Positions 36,821-47,650 of a stretch of 64,000 nucleotides of DNA are shown here, piece after piece. Within the stretch, counting starts at the first letter, position 1, and each line of letters starts with the position of its first letter. The stretch covers positions 2,604,001 through 2,668,000 of the forward strand of contig CADCXD010000010.1 in the NCBI GenBank assembly GCA_902806575.1, read 5' to 3'. The DNA comes from Jackrogersella multiformis (taxonomy: Eukaryota > Ascomycota > Sordariomycetes > Xylariales > Hypoxylaceae). A program made the position numbers and the translations under genes. The notes below the pieces were generated by a model that was given only the letters and a program-made list of their open reading frames with translations, was not told the DNA's origin and ran no database searches.

Positions 36821-38056
36821 CTGGCATGGTCACACGGCACTATGTATTGGGTTTCCTATGTCCTGTTTCCTAGATTGTGCGTCTTTATGTTGTTAGATTT
36901 CAGGTATAAGGACTCCAAGGTATTAATGGTTATATACTCGGAGAAGTAGTATTGATGCACTTGTCTCCTATTAATAATACCTAGGTTAGTTAAAAGTAAT
37001 GCTCTTTTTATATAGATAGCAATTTTTGGATCCGTAACTTCTGAGCCCCCAACTCCAACTCGAGTTTAATAGCTAGGTACCTAATGTTGTATCGCAGCGA
37101 AGCTTTTGCTTTTAGTAACGAAATATTAGGTGACATATCCTATCTTCTGCCTATAGATCGACTCTCATTATTCTTTCATCTCGTGTATTGCAAACTTTAA
37201 TGTGGCAAGAAGCCTTTAGCAATCAATCATGGTTTAAATTCAATCCCAAACTTGACTCTACCCCCCTTGGGGGGTCGGTGTCTGAAATGCATAATAGCAT
37301 TGGTCTCGCATAAAGCCCCCCGGCATCAAGCTTAAACCCCGTCGTTCTTGCGGACCTAAATGATGCCTACCTAGGTAGTCAAAAGCCTATCTCTCTGGTC
37401 GTCCCAATGAAAATGGTAGTTAATGCGGATGGTAGCTAACGCTGTTATATTAGGAGTCCGTCGCAATGTGATTGTATTCATTGCTACTTGTGCCCTTTGA
37501 AAGTCTCGTTGTTTTGCACAAAATCCGACCGAATAGGGTTTTAAACCTAGCTACGTCTATCCTCGAGGTGATATCACTTACCAATCTAGGTGTATGATCC
37601 TGCAATGAGATTAAAAGGTAAAAGATCAAGAGGCGGGAAATTGAAGATATGCCTGGTAGTCATAAAGCTAGCTATGAGCTGCTGGCCCCTGGGATCTTCA
37701 ACTTTTCAACACGTAATATAACCTATTTCGACCCGACAATGGAAGTCTATGGAGCTTACGGGGTTTATCACCTCCCCGTAGAGCCTTTTGCTTATACTTA
37801 AGGTGTGTATTATGTATGCAGCTCGGCATGCTAATTACATAGAGCATGGAGATCGTACGGACTGCAACTTTTCATACCTATGAGCATTCGAGATACTCAC
37901 GAATACATAAATATACCAGTCAATGTCTCTAAGACAGTCCCACTCTCATTAATCGACAGCGACGACTTCATCTATCCATCAGCTTATCACTTATTAAATA
38001 CCTAGGTATTCATCTACATTATACTCGTACGTAATCTATTAAAGTACGAACTCAAA
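36821..38056. other. Intergenic, no gene seen
   Basis: 3' UTR of the ankyrin gene and promoter of the calpain-like gene. A GC hairpin word (CCCCCCTTGGGGGG) lies at 37261-37274. TACCTAGGTA-type words lie near 36980, 37077, 37371 and 38000. No frame is supported. Confidence 0.6.
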
Positions 38057-39661
38057 ATGGTCACCTCTGGATCTCAACCCGACCCTTCCCCTCGCGGCGT
38101 TCCCACTAACAACATCGACGCTTATGCTCTCTTCGAGGCTCTCACGGGTCACAAAATGGAAAGGCGTTCATTGCCTTCTAGAACTATGTCTGAGGACTAT
38201 GAAGATCTTGGTAACGAGGGTGATGATCACCCACTCCTCGGCCAGGAGCCATCTCCCGATGAGCCACCGAAGGATGTGAACGTCGGCGCCATAAACCCCT
38301 ATGCTCTAGTCGAGGCAATGATCGGCCATAAGCTCGACCGTCATGCTCTGTCTACCGCTCGTATTATTTCGGACGTCTTGCAGACTGACTACGAGGAGCT
38401 CTTCGACTTGAAGCACAATTCAGTCCTTTTCGCCGGCCTCAAGCTCAATGAGCATGAACGCCGGGCTGAGGAGCTATCTGAGAAGGAAATTCAGATCCTG
38501 GAGGAGCGCGACCTTGTCACGCCTGATCTATCTCGCCTCAAGACGCTGAATGACCTTGAGAAGATCGGCCTTAAGGAGGTCGGCGACACCCGCATCAAAA
38601 TGGCCCGTATGCAGAATGGGAAGCTCCGCCTCGTGCTTGATGGTCAGTCACTCGGCAGGACTGTCGGCAACCACGATGTTACCGAGACTATCAACGATCT
38701 AGTGCTTCCTTTCCGTCACGGCAAAGAGGATCGTGATTGGACCCCTCCTAACAGCTCCTGGCGCGATATGAACGAAGCCATCTTCCGCAGCATTCCTCGT
38801 CGCTTTATGATGGACAGTCCACCCTTCGCATTCGGCGGTGCTAACGCCTTCCGCGAGCAGTACCAGCACCGATTTGATGACCCGACCCAGGGTGCTTCCA
38901 GTAACAACTGGCTTATCGCTGCAATCTTCTCCGTGTTCTGGGCCAACCCAGCCATGATCAACCGATCGACTCGCATACTCACCGGACCGATGGACCGCAG
39001 CCGGCGCACGCTATCGGTGAAATTCCACGACAAGGGCGGGCGCAATAATGCCGACACCGATACCATCGAGGTCGACTACCAGATCCCGGTTAACAACTCC
39101 ACCGACATGCCCATCTACGCGCGCTCAAGCGACGGCTACGAGACCTGGCCGGCGCTGTACGAGAAGGCGTTCGTGAAATGGATAACGCGCTCCGAGGACC
39201 GCAACCGCGTGGACATGACGCAGGCCCACAACGGCGACCCAGTCAAGGCCATGGCGCAGATCAACGGACGCGAGGCCCGGTACTACTTCACGGACCGCCA
39301 CTCGCCCGCAGAGCTAGCGGGGCTGGTGCGCTCGTGCAGCGTCAACAAGCGCACGATCAGCCCGATGGCCGCGTGGACGCACGCCACGGGGTCCATGTTC
39401 CGCGGCAGCAACCTGGTGGCCAACCACGCGTACTCGGTGCTGGGCTGGGTCAGCGAGGGCCAGGACGAGAGCCAGTACATCATCGTGCGCAACCCGTGGG
39501 GCGTCACCGAGCCCCGCGGCCTGACGTCCTACCCCGGCCTGCTGGACCGCGTCGAGCCCGAGTTCTGGCCTCCCGCCGCCCTGCTCGACCGCGACGGCGT
39601 CTTCAGCATCGAGGTCCAGGCTTTCCAGAAGTACTTCGCCTGCATCGGCGTGGCGAAATAA
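38057..39661 (+). CDS. Calpain-like (family C2) protein lacking the catalytic cysteine
   Basis: An intronless 534-residue ORF. Its second half resembles the calpain protease core (papain-like fold, cytoplasmic). The active-site block reads QGASSNNWLIAA from residue 278, where calpains have Q-G-x-x-G-D-C-W-L-L-A; the oxyanion Gln (278) is kept but the nucleophile position (284) is Asn. The other triad members are in place: His457 in ANHAYSVLGW and Asn479 in IIVRNPWG, with near-standard spacing. Residues 20-110 hold a duplicated motif, Y-A-L-x-E-A-x-x-G-H-K-x-x-R, at ~22-35 and ~80-95. A charged helical linker follows. No EF-hand domain is present. The last ~600 nt are much more GC-rich at third positions than the first part. 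It is probably a pseudoprotease; scaffold or substrate-binding roles are inference. The ATG at 38057 is the first in frame. Confidence 0.85.
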   Translation: MVTSGSQPDPSPRGVPTNNIDAYALFEALTGHKMERRSLPSRTMSEDYEDLGNEGDDHPLLGQEPSPDEPPKDVNVGAINPYALVEAMIGHKLDRHALSTARIISDVLQTDYEELFDLKHNSVLFAGLKLNEHERRAEELSEKEIQILEERDLVTPDLSRLKTLNDLEKIGLKEVGDTRIKMARMQNGKLRLVLDGQSLGRTVGNHDVTETINDLVLPFRHGKEDRDWTPPNSSWRDMNEAIFRSIPRRFMMDSPPFAFGGANAFREQYQHRFDDPTQGASSNNWLIAAIFSVFWANPAMINRSTRILTGPMDRSRRTLSVKFHDKGGRNNADTDTIEVDYQIPVNNSTDMPIYARSSDGYETWPALYEKAFVKWITRSEDRNRVDMTQAHNGDPVKAMAQINGREARYYFTDRHSPAELAGLVRSCSVNKRTISPMAAWTHATGSMFRGSNLVANHAYSVLGWVSEGQDESQYIIVRNPWGVTEPRGLTSYPGLLDRVEPEFWPPAALLDRDGVFSIEVQAFQKYFACIGVAK

Positions 39662-40704
39662 GCCAGCTAGTTATGTACCGCTGAAAGTTCAGCTACGCTA
39701 ACCTAGGAACCTAGGGGTTGAGTTTTGCCCTGACCTGGGTAGTAGCACAGGGTGCCGGTGAAGATAATAAATAATCGGTTTGTTAATCGCGAATGGGTTT
39801 GCAATTTTTGAATTTGCTGATGTTTTGATGGGAGTTGCGCAGTCGAATCGGGTCAAAAATGAAAACTCAGAGCATACGGCCAACTTTATATGAGAACAAG
39901 CCACGATGGGGGCGATATGGTCGTTTGAATGTATTTCTGGGGTCCAAAATCAGTCTATATGCGAGGCAAGAAACGAGTACATAGTTTCACGTTCTTATAG
40001 AGATTCAGGCATATTTATCGAAAGTTTCTCGTCATTTTATTGGTCCAAGTGTGAAAGATTTGATTTATTGTGTATATAAGGTGTTGGATGTAGATTAAAG
40101 GGGGGCTGGTAAAAAGACGCCACGATAATATCATCAGGTAAGGAGTCATACATTAGGTATGTTGGAAGAATTTTGTCAAGTTATCTGACTGTATAATCAT
40201 AATAATTGGATGCGTCTACGCTACCTAGATACCTAGGTAGTACAGGTAAGGCTCGTGACTATTATGAGATATCTGCTGTGCCGTCATTGTAAGCTGAACA
40301 CTGTCATGGGTCAAGTTCGCCGTGAAACCAACAGATCTCAACCAATAGTGAGTAGAAGAAATCTTAAGAAGTTTATCTATCCTACTGTGTAGATTATATA
40401 TCCCGTACGACGGGAACAGCATGATTCAGAGCTACTGTTGGAATTCGGGCTTCATAAACTATCTCATAATCACAACTGACGATTCATTCATACGTCATTA
40501 GAATGAAGTCAAGCGCTAGATCTTTTATCTACATATTTCAACCATTTTCAGCCCTTCCAGCCTCTTTCTTTCCTCGCTTCATAGAACTAAACCAGCCTAC
40601 ACTGAACTACGACGAAAAATACAGAAATCGCATGGTCGCTACGTCTAACTACCTACCAGCGAACCTACCCTAGGTACTCAATCTACACTTCTTTCTTGGT
40701 AATT
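39662..40704. other. Intergenic, no gene seen
   Basis: Contains the calpain-like gene's 3' UTR and the promoter of the SRR1-like gene. Palindromic CCTAGG words lie near 39700, 40225 and 40670. Short frames at 39698-39904 and 40225-40422 have no coding character. Confidence 0.6.
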
Positions 40705-42034
40705 ATGGCGGCATACGAATGCAGTGAGCTCGAGGCCAACTTCCTCGAGCTGAAAGATATGCAGAGCCTCCCAGTGGATAGTGAGGAACGCAGGCGTAAG
40801 ATCATCAGCAGGTGTAACTGGTACATGTTCACCGCTTCCCAGATAAGAGGGGAGGAATTTCAGCTCAACATTGACTTTTTGCTACTGTGTCAAAGTGCCG
40901 AGGCAAATGGTCCTTGTGAGCAGGAGAAACCCAACCAAAAGCTTGCGGATAATCCTCCAGTATCGTAGGTTCAGATTCCTTCTTTTCTGTACACTATTAT
41001 TAAACGTCGATCATACTGGATATTTGCTGATAATATGAAATAGCCTCCTCACCAAGTTCCACAGGCCATTCCCCAAAGGCATGGGTTGTATTCCGTGGGT
41101 TGTGAGACAAAACAACATACCCACAAGCTGGATACAAGACATTCTTACGCAAGCATGGGAAAGGTGGCAAAGAGCAAGCATCAAGGCAAAGCAAGTTAAG
41201 GAGGCTGTAGACAACATCCCAAGGCCAGAGCGCATTAAAAAGATAGTGTGTATGGGATTAGGCCGTATTCTCTCACCAGATCACCAACTCCCTGACCAGC
41301 AACTCCTAACAAAACAAGATGATGCTATGCTCTTCCCGCGAAATGTTGCTCAGCACATAGCAGCAGTTGCAATCGCGAAGCAGCTTCAGAAGAAGACCGG
41401 TCAGCAGATTCCAATCTATACTACTGACCCGGCATACGGACCTGAACATAAGAAGGCTCTTGAAACATTCCCCCTTCACCAGTTTATCGTACTCGATCCA
41501 AGCTGGGGGAAACACGAGCAATTCCAGCATATCGACGACTCCACCCTGGCATTCCTAATGGTTGGAGCCCCTACATGTCCGGCCCTACATGTAATCCAAG
41601 AGTTTGCTCGTCCAGTCGCGATCATAACAAATGAAATTTCCCGTACAGCCACGCTCCAGGACAGGCTCTGGTTCGAAGTTACGGAGAAGGACGGCGAGAA
41701 GATTCAGGTACCTGGTTGCGCGTAAGTTACATCTGACTCCTATAATACTTATATGCACATTGTTTCTATGCTGCATGAAACATTAATAATAAGTCTAACT
41801 AGAATGCTACCACTTCCTGACGGGATTCTTCAAGTTGGCGGGTTATGCCCCAAGCGAGTCCAAGACATGATCGTTCAGGAATACAGCATAGAGGATAAAT
41901 TCCCAGCTGAAGAGGAAGGGGAAAATATGAAATGGGGCAAAAGTGATCTTGTCGATTACCACTCTCGGGACCCTTCCAAAATCATGGGTGGCAATTACTG
42001 GTTCTCTGACACACGCATGTATGTCCGCAAGTAA
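40705..42034 (+). CDS. SRR1-like domain protein
   Basis: Three exons (40705-40964, 41044-41721, 41803-42034) with 79- and 81-nt introns give 389 residues. The exon 1 donor is GTAGGT at 40965: an alternative GTATCG donor 5 nt upstream would break the frame into exon 2. The central part resembles the SRR1-like domain, named for plant SENSITIVITY TO RED LIGHT REDUCED. It has RIKKIVCMGLGRI as a Rossmann-type first strand, then AAVAIAKQL and the loop QIPIYTTDPAYG. KALETFPLHQFIVLDPSWGKHEQ and AFLMVGAPTCPAL follow. The N-terminus (~85 residues) is acidic and helical; the C-terminus ends in GGNYWFSDTRMYVRK. Fungal homologues are uncharacterised. No signal peptide or membrane helix is seen. Confidence 0.75.
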
Positions 42035-42477
42035 TGCTAAGGCGACCGTCAAGAGGAGTGGTTTTGGAGAGACTTGATCGGCTTATGTAATTGAGGAATG
42101 CTGCGATCACGATGTTATCACAGGTCAAGTGAGCTTTATTAGTAAGGGCTCTGAGCCACACGGACTTAGATGAGCCATCCGTATAGGAGTAGCTGATTAT
42201 GTAATTATAGAGCACAGACTATGAACTGCCCAGGTGTGATATATGTCTTATGAGCCACAAAGCCACAAAGCTCTGACGCTCTACACACTCCAACTGCCAA
42301 CAGTTGCAACTATTTCTCTTCCGTCCTTCCTACAACTACCTATTTTCCCACTGAAGCAATTAACATGCTAGCGCTCATAATCTCGAACACCGTGGCCGCA
42401 GCGAGTCAACACCACAGTCGGACAATGGCCGCCGGTTATCAATATCGTCAGCGGCCACAGCCAGTGCGCGCGCCAAC
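42035..42477. other. Intergenic boundary of the degraded cluster
   Basis: Convergent 3' flanks of the SRR1-like gene and the PKS remnant. No frame or RNA gene is supported. Confidence 0.55.
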
Positions 42478-43345
42478 CTAGCATCCCGCATGCGCCTTAG
42501 CGCTTGTTATCTGCCTAAATGTGACGCTCAGATGTTCACTCTTATCTGTTACAATTTGTGTTGTTGGATTTTGGCCCGCTATAGCGGCGGCAACGACAAA
42601 TCCGACGAAAAGGGGTCGAGTCTCGAATGGGGCCGAAGGCTCGCCACGGGCCCGCATATCAACCGGGGTGATTGCGCCAACGAGGAGCTGGCTATTCTGG
42701 AGCTGGGCAATCAGGTCAGCAGCATCAACAGGGTTCATAGTGTATCGCGAGCGTTGGCTCGGTTGCGTTGGTAGTCCTCGAGCTCAAACATACAGTGGGC
42801 CAGGTCAATGCTCAAAGACGTTCTTCCTACGCCGAGGAGTAATATCCTCACAGGTACTACATCGTTATGGCCTATATCGATAATCATGCGGCCGGTATTA
42901 CTACCGCTTTGCATATAGCGGAAGGCCTTTTCAACATGCTTCACCGGGTATACATGTAACGGAGTCGGGCAGGCCGCGTTGTGGCTAGCGATCAAACCCA
43001 TAACGAACAGCACAAGCTGACGGGTCAAGTCCATGTTGGTGTATGCGATATGGTGCAAATCAATCGCACAAAAAGACATATTCTTGGCCAAGCGATCCAT
43101 ACGCAGCGAAGCGTTTCTACCGATGTCCACTTAACATATTTTAACGAAGCGCCCGTATGAGACAATACACTCCCAAGAGTCCAGGGCGCATGCAGGCCAT
43201 TCCCTTAAAGCGAATGCAAAACTCCGCCGACGCAATGGCCGCTCGTGAGTCGCATAATTACCTCCGCAAACGTCGTGTTCCAGCTATAAAAGATACGTTC
43301 GACAGGAATCCCAAACATATCTATCAACAGCTGTTTCTTTTCATC
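42478..43345 (-). pseudogene. Highly reducing polyketide synthase remnant (ER, start of KR, post-KR linker)
   Basis: Read on -, about 43345-43150 gives enoyl-reductase text (GIPVERIFYSWNTTFAE, MRLTSGHCV) with a stop and a frame change. 43130-42890 continues the ER (IGRNASLRMDRLAKNMSF, HVYPVKHVEKAFRYMQSG, TGRMIIDIG). Next come only the first ~25 residues of a ketoreductase (LLLGVGRTSLSIDLAHCMFE). After a stop and frame change near 42735, a linker typical of the region between KR and ACP follows (SQLLVGAITPVDMRARGEP, FETRPLF). The KS, AT, DH, most of the KR and the ACP are absent. A full enzyme would exceed 7 kb, so under 15% remains. The surviving order is that of a fungal HR-PKS, and its neighbours are a drug-type exporter and a P450. 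Confidence 0.82.
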
Positions 43346-43484
43346 TAATCGAACAGTTGCACAAATCCCAGCACCTACTTAAATCCTTCGTCAATACAAC
43401 ACCGCCATACTCTTCACATCAATTCCTCATACTGGGCACCTAACTACTAGGTCAAGAGATAGAATTAATCGTGCCAACAGGTAT

Positions 43485-45457
43485 CTATGCGACTCTAATT
43501 TGGCTTTTTTTCCACATAAGCAGGGCGGCAGCCACTTGGGCTGCTCCGCACGCAGTGAGAACAAGCATCTGACGATTGTAGCCCTCAGATAGAATTAGCC
43601 TTGCCTCCTGTTGTAACTCTGAAGTCAGCATTGACCCAGTCTGGTCCTGTGCTCCGGCCAGGCTCGCCACGTCCGATATGCCCAGGTCAGACAATCGGGA
43701 TAGAACGCAGCCGTTGAAGACAGAGGTGGCGACAGCTATCATGATGGCGCTTCCCATGGCTCGAGATTGGGTCGCTGCTCCCAGACCAACGGCTTAGCTG
43801 AGTTAGTACTGAGATGTTTAAGCATATGCAAGAGAACAGGGGACGATGTCTCACCATGGTCACGCTTCTCTGCCGTGAAAGGTATGGCAAGGAAAAGGGT
43901 TTGGAAACTAATACCACAGCCCAAGCCGGCAATCACTTGGAAACCATACACAGAACCCGGGATTTCAACAGACGCCTCTAAAGTACCAAGAAGGGCAAAC
44001 CCGACTACTTGTAATAGCGCCCCAGCAGTTATGAGGTAAATAGCAGGTACCTGGAGCTTGCTTGCAACTTGAGAGCTGGCGATTGTGCCAACAGGAACTG
44101 CTCCTCCAAATGGAACTAGTCGTACACCCGCATCTAGGCCGGAGAGGCCGTTGATGAGCTCGAATCTCTGTGGGAGTTGAAACGTGGTCACAGTCAATGG
44201 CCCACCCAGGAGCACAATTCCGCTGGCAAATGTTAGTACTCATGTCTACCGCTTACAGTCAGTGATAGAAGTTATGGCTATGCGAATACTCACAGCAATA
44301 TCCCCACCATGACGCGATTTGTGAGAAATCGCCATGGTAGGACAGGCTCCCGGATGCTACTAGCCAGAGTCACATACCGTTCCCATACTAGCAGTGCAGC
44401 CCACAGCACGATCGAGACGACTAAAAGAGTGATAACATAGGCTGAGCCCCATGCGAACTGCAAGTCGGCTTCCTGGAAGGCTGCGGTGAAAGACATAGTT
44501 GCCAGAAGAAGTAGAAGGCAACCAGGTAAGTCAAGCCGTGCCAGGCTTCGGGTCGTTCGTGCAGCCGCAGCAGGCCGGCCGTGATAGGGAAAGCCCTTGG
44601 GAATTCCTGCTAGGGCGAGCACCAAGCCCAAAACCCCAATCGGCACATTAAACAGGAAAATCCACCTCCAAGTCGTGTTGGAGCTGATGGCACCCCCAAT
44701 GATGGGCCCCAAAACCATCGCCAACACAATGGCGATACCGGTATACGCCACCTGCGTACCGTATCTATGCGGAGGGACCATCTCAACTATCATGATGGTA
44801 CTAAGTGTATAGCTACCGCCGCCGCCCATACCTTGGAATGCGCGTAGAATGATGCTATTGGATAGAACCCCTTAGTATATCTACCTAAAGATAGTCAACA
44901 GGTCTAGTAGGTTGTCATTGTGGTGTTTACTTACAGTTGGGGCATGGTATTAGCCGCAGCACAGCCGCCAGAAAAAGCCGTGAAGGCGAAGATACACAGT
45001 AGAAAAGCAGGCTTACGGCCAAAGATGTCGCTAAACTTAGCGATGATTACGACAACGCCTAAAGAGGAGAATAGTATTTCAGAAATTGCCTTCAGAAGTG
45101 GACGAAACCTTCACGCTAGAGATTATGCTTACCAACATATCCTAAAAGATAGCTCGACAGAACCCAACTTGCCGTGTCAAAGCCGCCGAGGTCCTGGGTA
45201 ATAGCGACTAGAGAAGTGGTAACAATGGAAATCTCAATCTGTACCAAAAACAGCATAATGCCATTCAAAAAGCTAACCATCCAGAAACGAAGGCCTTGTA
45301 AATATAGGATGCCGTCGTCAGCACCAGAGCTACCGTTATTACTGCTAATAGGCTGAAGCTGGATCACATTATTTTGATACCCTTGGATCCCGACGCTAGC
45401 GTTACGGCTCTCCTTCTCCGTTGATACCTCAGGATAGTCAGAGGCTTGAGGCTCCAT
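43485..45457 (-). CDS. MFS transporter, DHA2-type 14-TM drug:H+ antiporter
   Basis: Five exons on - (45457-45133, 45058-44935, 44854-44294, 44222-43855, 43792-43485) join into 561 codons plus stop; intron phases agree throughout and introns are 62-80 nt. It should be a plasma-membrane exporter. The N-terminal ~50 residues are polar; the first helix is FWMVSFLNGIMLFLVQIEIS. Motif A appears as KFSDIFGRKPAF, the helix-4 region as ILRAFQGMGGGGSYTL, and motif C (antiporter) as VLGPIIGGAI. About 14 hydrophobic segments can be counted. It lies between a PKS remnant (same strand, 139 bp downstream) and a disrupted P450 (divergent, ~1 kb away), the typical place of a metabolite-cluster efflux pump. 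No stop, frameshift or RIP-like damage is visible. Confidence 0.93.
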
Positions 45458-46452
45458 TTCTGCCGTTAGAAGGAAATATAAAGGGTGAAGTTGATAACAG
45501 ATTTAAAAGACCATATCGTGGGCTTTGTGGGCGCCATTCAGTTTTGTATTGTCAGCCTAACTGAACTGTAACAAAATCAACAACAAACAATTATATTAAA
45601 GAAGGTATTAGTACATACATACCTGCCAAGTCAGCTCCCTAGTTTATGCACTGACGATTATGTTTTATTACAGTGCCAAGTCTCATGATTGATTTGTTAG
45701 ACATGTCGTTATTACTATAGTTCCTACCAACTGCATAACAGCATTATCCTTATCACACCTAGATACTCAGCTGCTACAACTAGTATGGGGGTGATTTTGT
45801 TATGAGGTACAATATAGACACCAAATGATCATAATGGAAGTTTAAGTGCTGTTCGGTCCGAGCTGATTTTACTCGCTTCTTTCATCCCAGTAAGTCATCA
45901 CACTAACACATATCCTCTAGCTACAGCAGCTTGAAGACGACATGGACCTTATCCTGTACTGCAACCCCCGCCAATTTTGAGCCTTTTAGTCCGCCGTCGT
46001 TATCACCTTGATTCATGCTCTCAGTACCTACCTAGGGTACGGTATTTGCGAATCTGCTATTATTCTTTCAGAGGGGGGTGAGATGGCTTATTTTCCAACA
46101 CAACTACAGGGATGAACCAACCCTCACTCCGATAGGGCAACATATTTGGGGGCCATAGTCCCCAAGTTGTATTATATTAATACGACCAACTGGAAATTGA
46201 AAATCGGAGCCGAGGTAAGGGCTGCCTCTTTCATCCCTTTCATGCAGTTGCTCTTGTAGGGCAAAGCTACGTGTTATCTATATAAATACCTACCTAGGTA
46301 CCTAAGAGAAGTAGTTACTGTTTTCTTAGTCATATAGGAGGTAGGTTAGTGGTTTTCTTTCACTCCGAATCCATTTCAAGTCGATTTCTTTCTTTTAAAT
46401 ACAGCATTTGTTACCATACTGGGTACCTAGGTAAGTAGTTGAACAGCACACT
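45458..46452. promoter_or_regulatory. Divergent intergenic region between MFS exporter and P450
   Basis: This ~1 kb separates two divergently transcribed cluster genes and must hold both promoters. TACCTAGGTA-type words lie at 46026-46038, 46290-46304 and 46422-46436, the last only 17 bp before the P450 start. A pyrimidine-rich stretch (46355-46396) precedes the P450 ATG. No ORF is supported. No regulator gene for the cluster was found in the window. Confidence 0.5.
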
Positions 46453-47344
46453 ATGATTTCTCTTGATGTATTGTTCATCGCTGCAGCATACGCAGCCTGC
46501 GTTATCATTCCCTGGGTGCTTCTACTTGGTAGCTTTCGTCTGCTCTTCCACCCCTTGCGCGACTACCCAGGGCCACTTCTCGCGAGGCTCACCCACGCCT
46601 ATGGAGGGTTTTTTGCCATTCAAAAGCGTCTTCACCTTGTCACATACCAGAATTTCCATAAATACGGTATGGGTGCCATACATATGTAGCCTTTAGAGCC
46701 ACGAATAATCATTTGACTGTGAACCTTACGGTAGGCCCCGTTGTCAGGCAGGCACCGAACCGGCTTGTGTTCAACACGATAACGGCTTTGCATGGTAAGG
46801 CAGCGATCTTGAAAGAACCATTCTATTTTCCCGGCACTGAATCCGCACTAATAACTCCAAGATATCTACCTCAATCCGAGAGTGTCAAAAGGACATGCAT
46901 ACCGGAAATCTCAACTGAGGACCAAGTACCCCAGTATCGTTAATGTAATTGACAAGGATCAGCATAGAAGGAAACGAAAGTACATAGGCCAGGCTCTCAC
47001 TGAGCGCTCGATGCGTGCTTTCGAGCCAACGATGGAAGCGGAGGTTGACATCTTCTTACAACAGCTCCTCGCATCATCCGAGGACGGCAGCGTCGTCAAT
47101 ATGACGGAGAAATGTCAACGCCTCGGTGTGGACGTGATCGGTCTCCTTGCTTTCGGTCACCACTTCAACACTCAGACTGACGAATCTTTCCGATATATGA
47201 TCGACCTGATAAATGGTATGAGCTGGCGTATTAGCATCTATATGCAGTTTCCATACCTTGCATATCTCGAAGGCTTAATGGCAGCGCTTGGGGTAAAGCA
47301 AGCTCTTCAGTTTGGACACTCGATCAGGGCTATAATACGGACGC

Positions 47345-47650
47345 TGTGACAAGGGCAATAGAGCTTGGAATTGTAGTTCAATTTCGAATAATAATTCTTT
47401 ATGGTCTTAAGGTCCTTGCCTTCTATTTCTTCTTGCGAAGCGAGGCGTAATGATTTATATATATATAATTTGAATATCTTTTTAAGCGTTATTAGTGCCT
47501 TCTTAATCTTATTAATTAAATTTTTTGATTAATTTTATTTAATAGTTTTGTTTTATAAATTTTAATATATTTTATATTTATTAATTTATATATATATATT
47601 AATTATATTTTATTTAATATTTATTTTTTAATATATTATATAAGTATAAA
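47345..47650 (-). repeat. 3' LTR of chromovirus copy 2
   Basis: Begins TGTGACAAGGG at the P450 junction and aligns base for base with 52499 onward, almost all differences being transitions. The first ~105 bp are unmutated; from about 47450 it becomes A/T-saturated. The inner end is approximate because a short deletion removes its terminus. Confidence 0.85.

Noticed and set aside
37261..37274. CCCCCCTTGGGGGG hairpin as a terminator
   Set aside because: Rho-independent terminators do not apply in a fungal nucleus; it is an isolated palindrome.
39178..39684. 168-codon Arg/Gly/Pro-rich ORF overlapping the calpain-like gene
   Set aside because: It is an alternate frame opened by GC-rich third positions of the real gene; composition is typical of such shadows.
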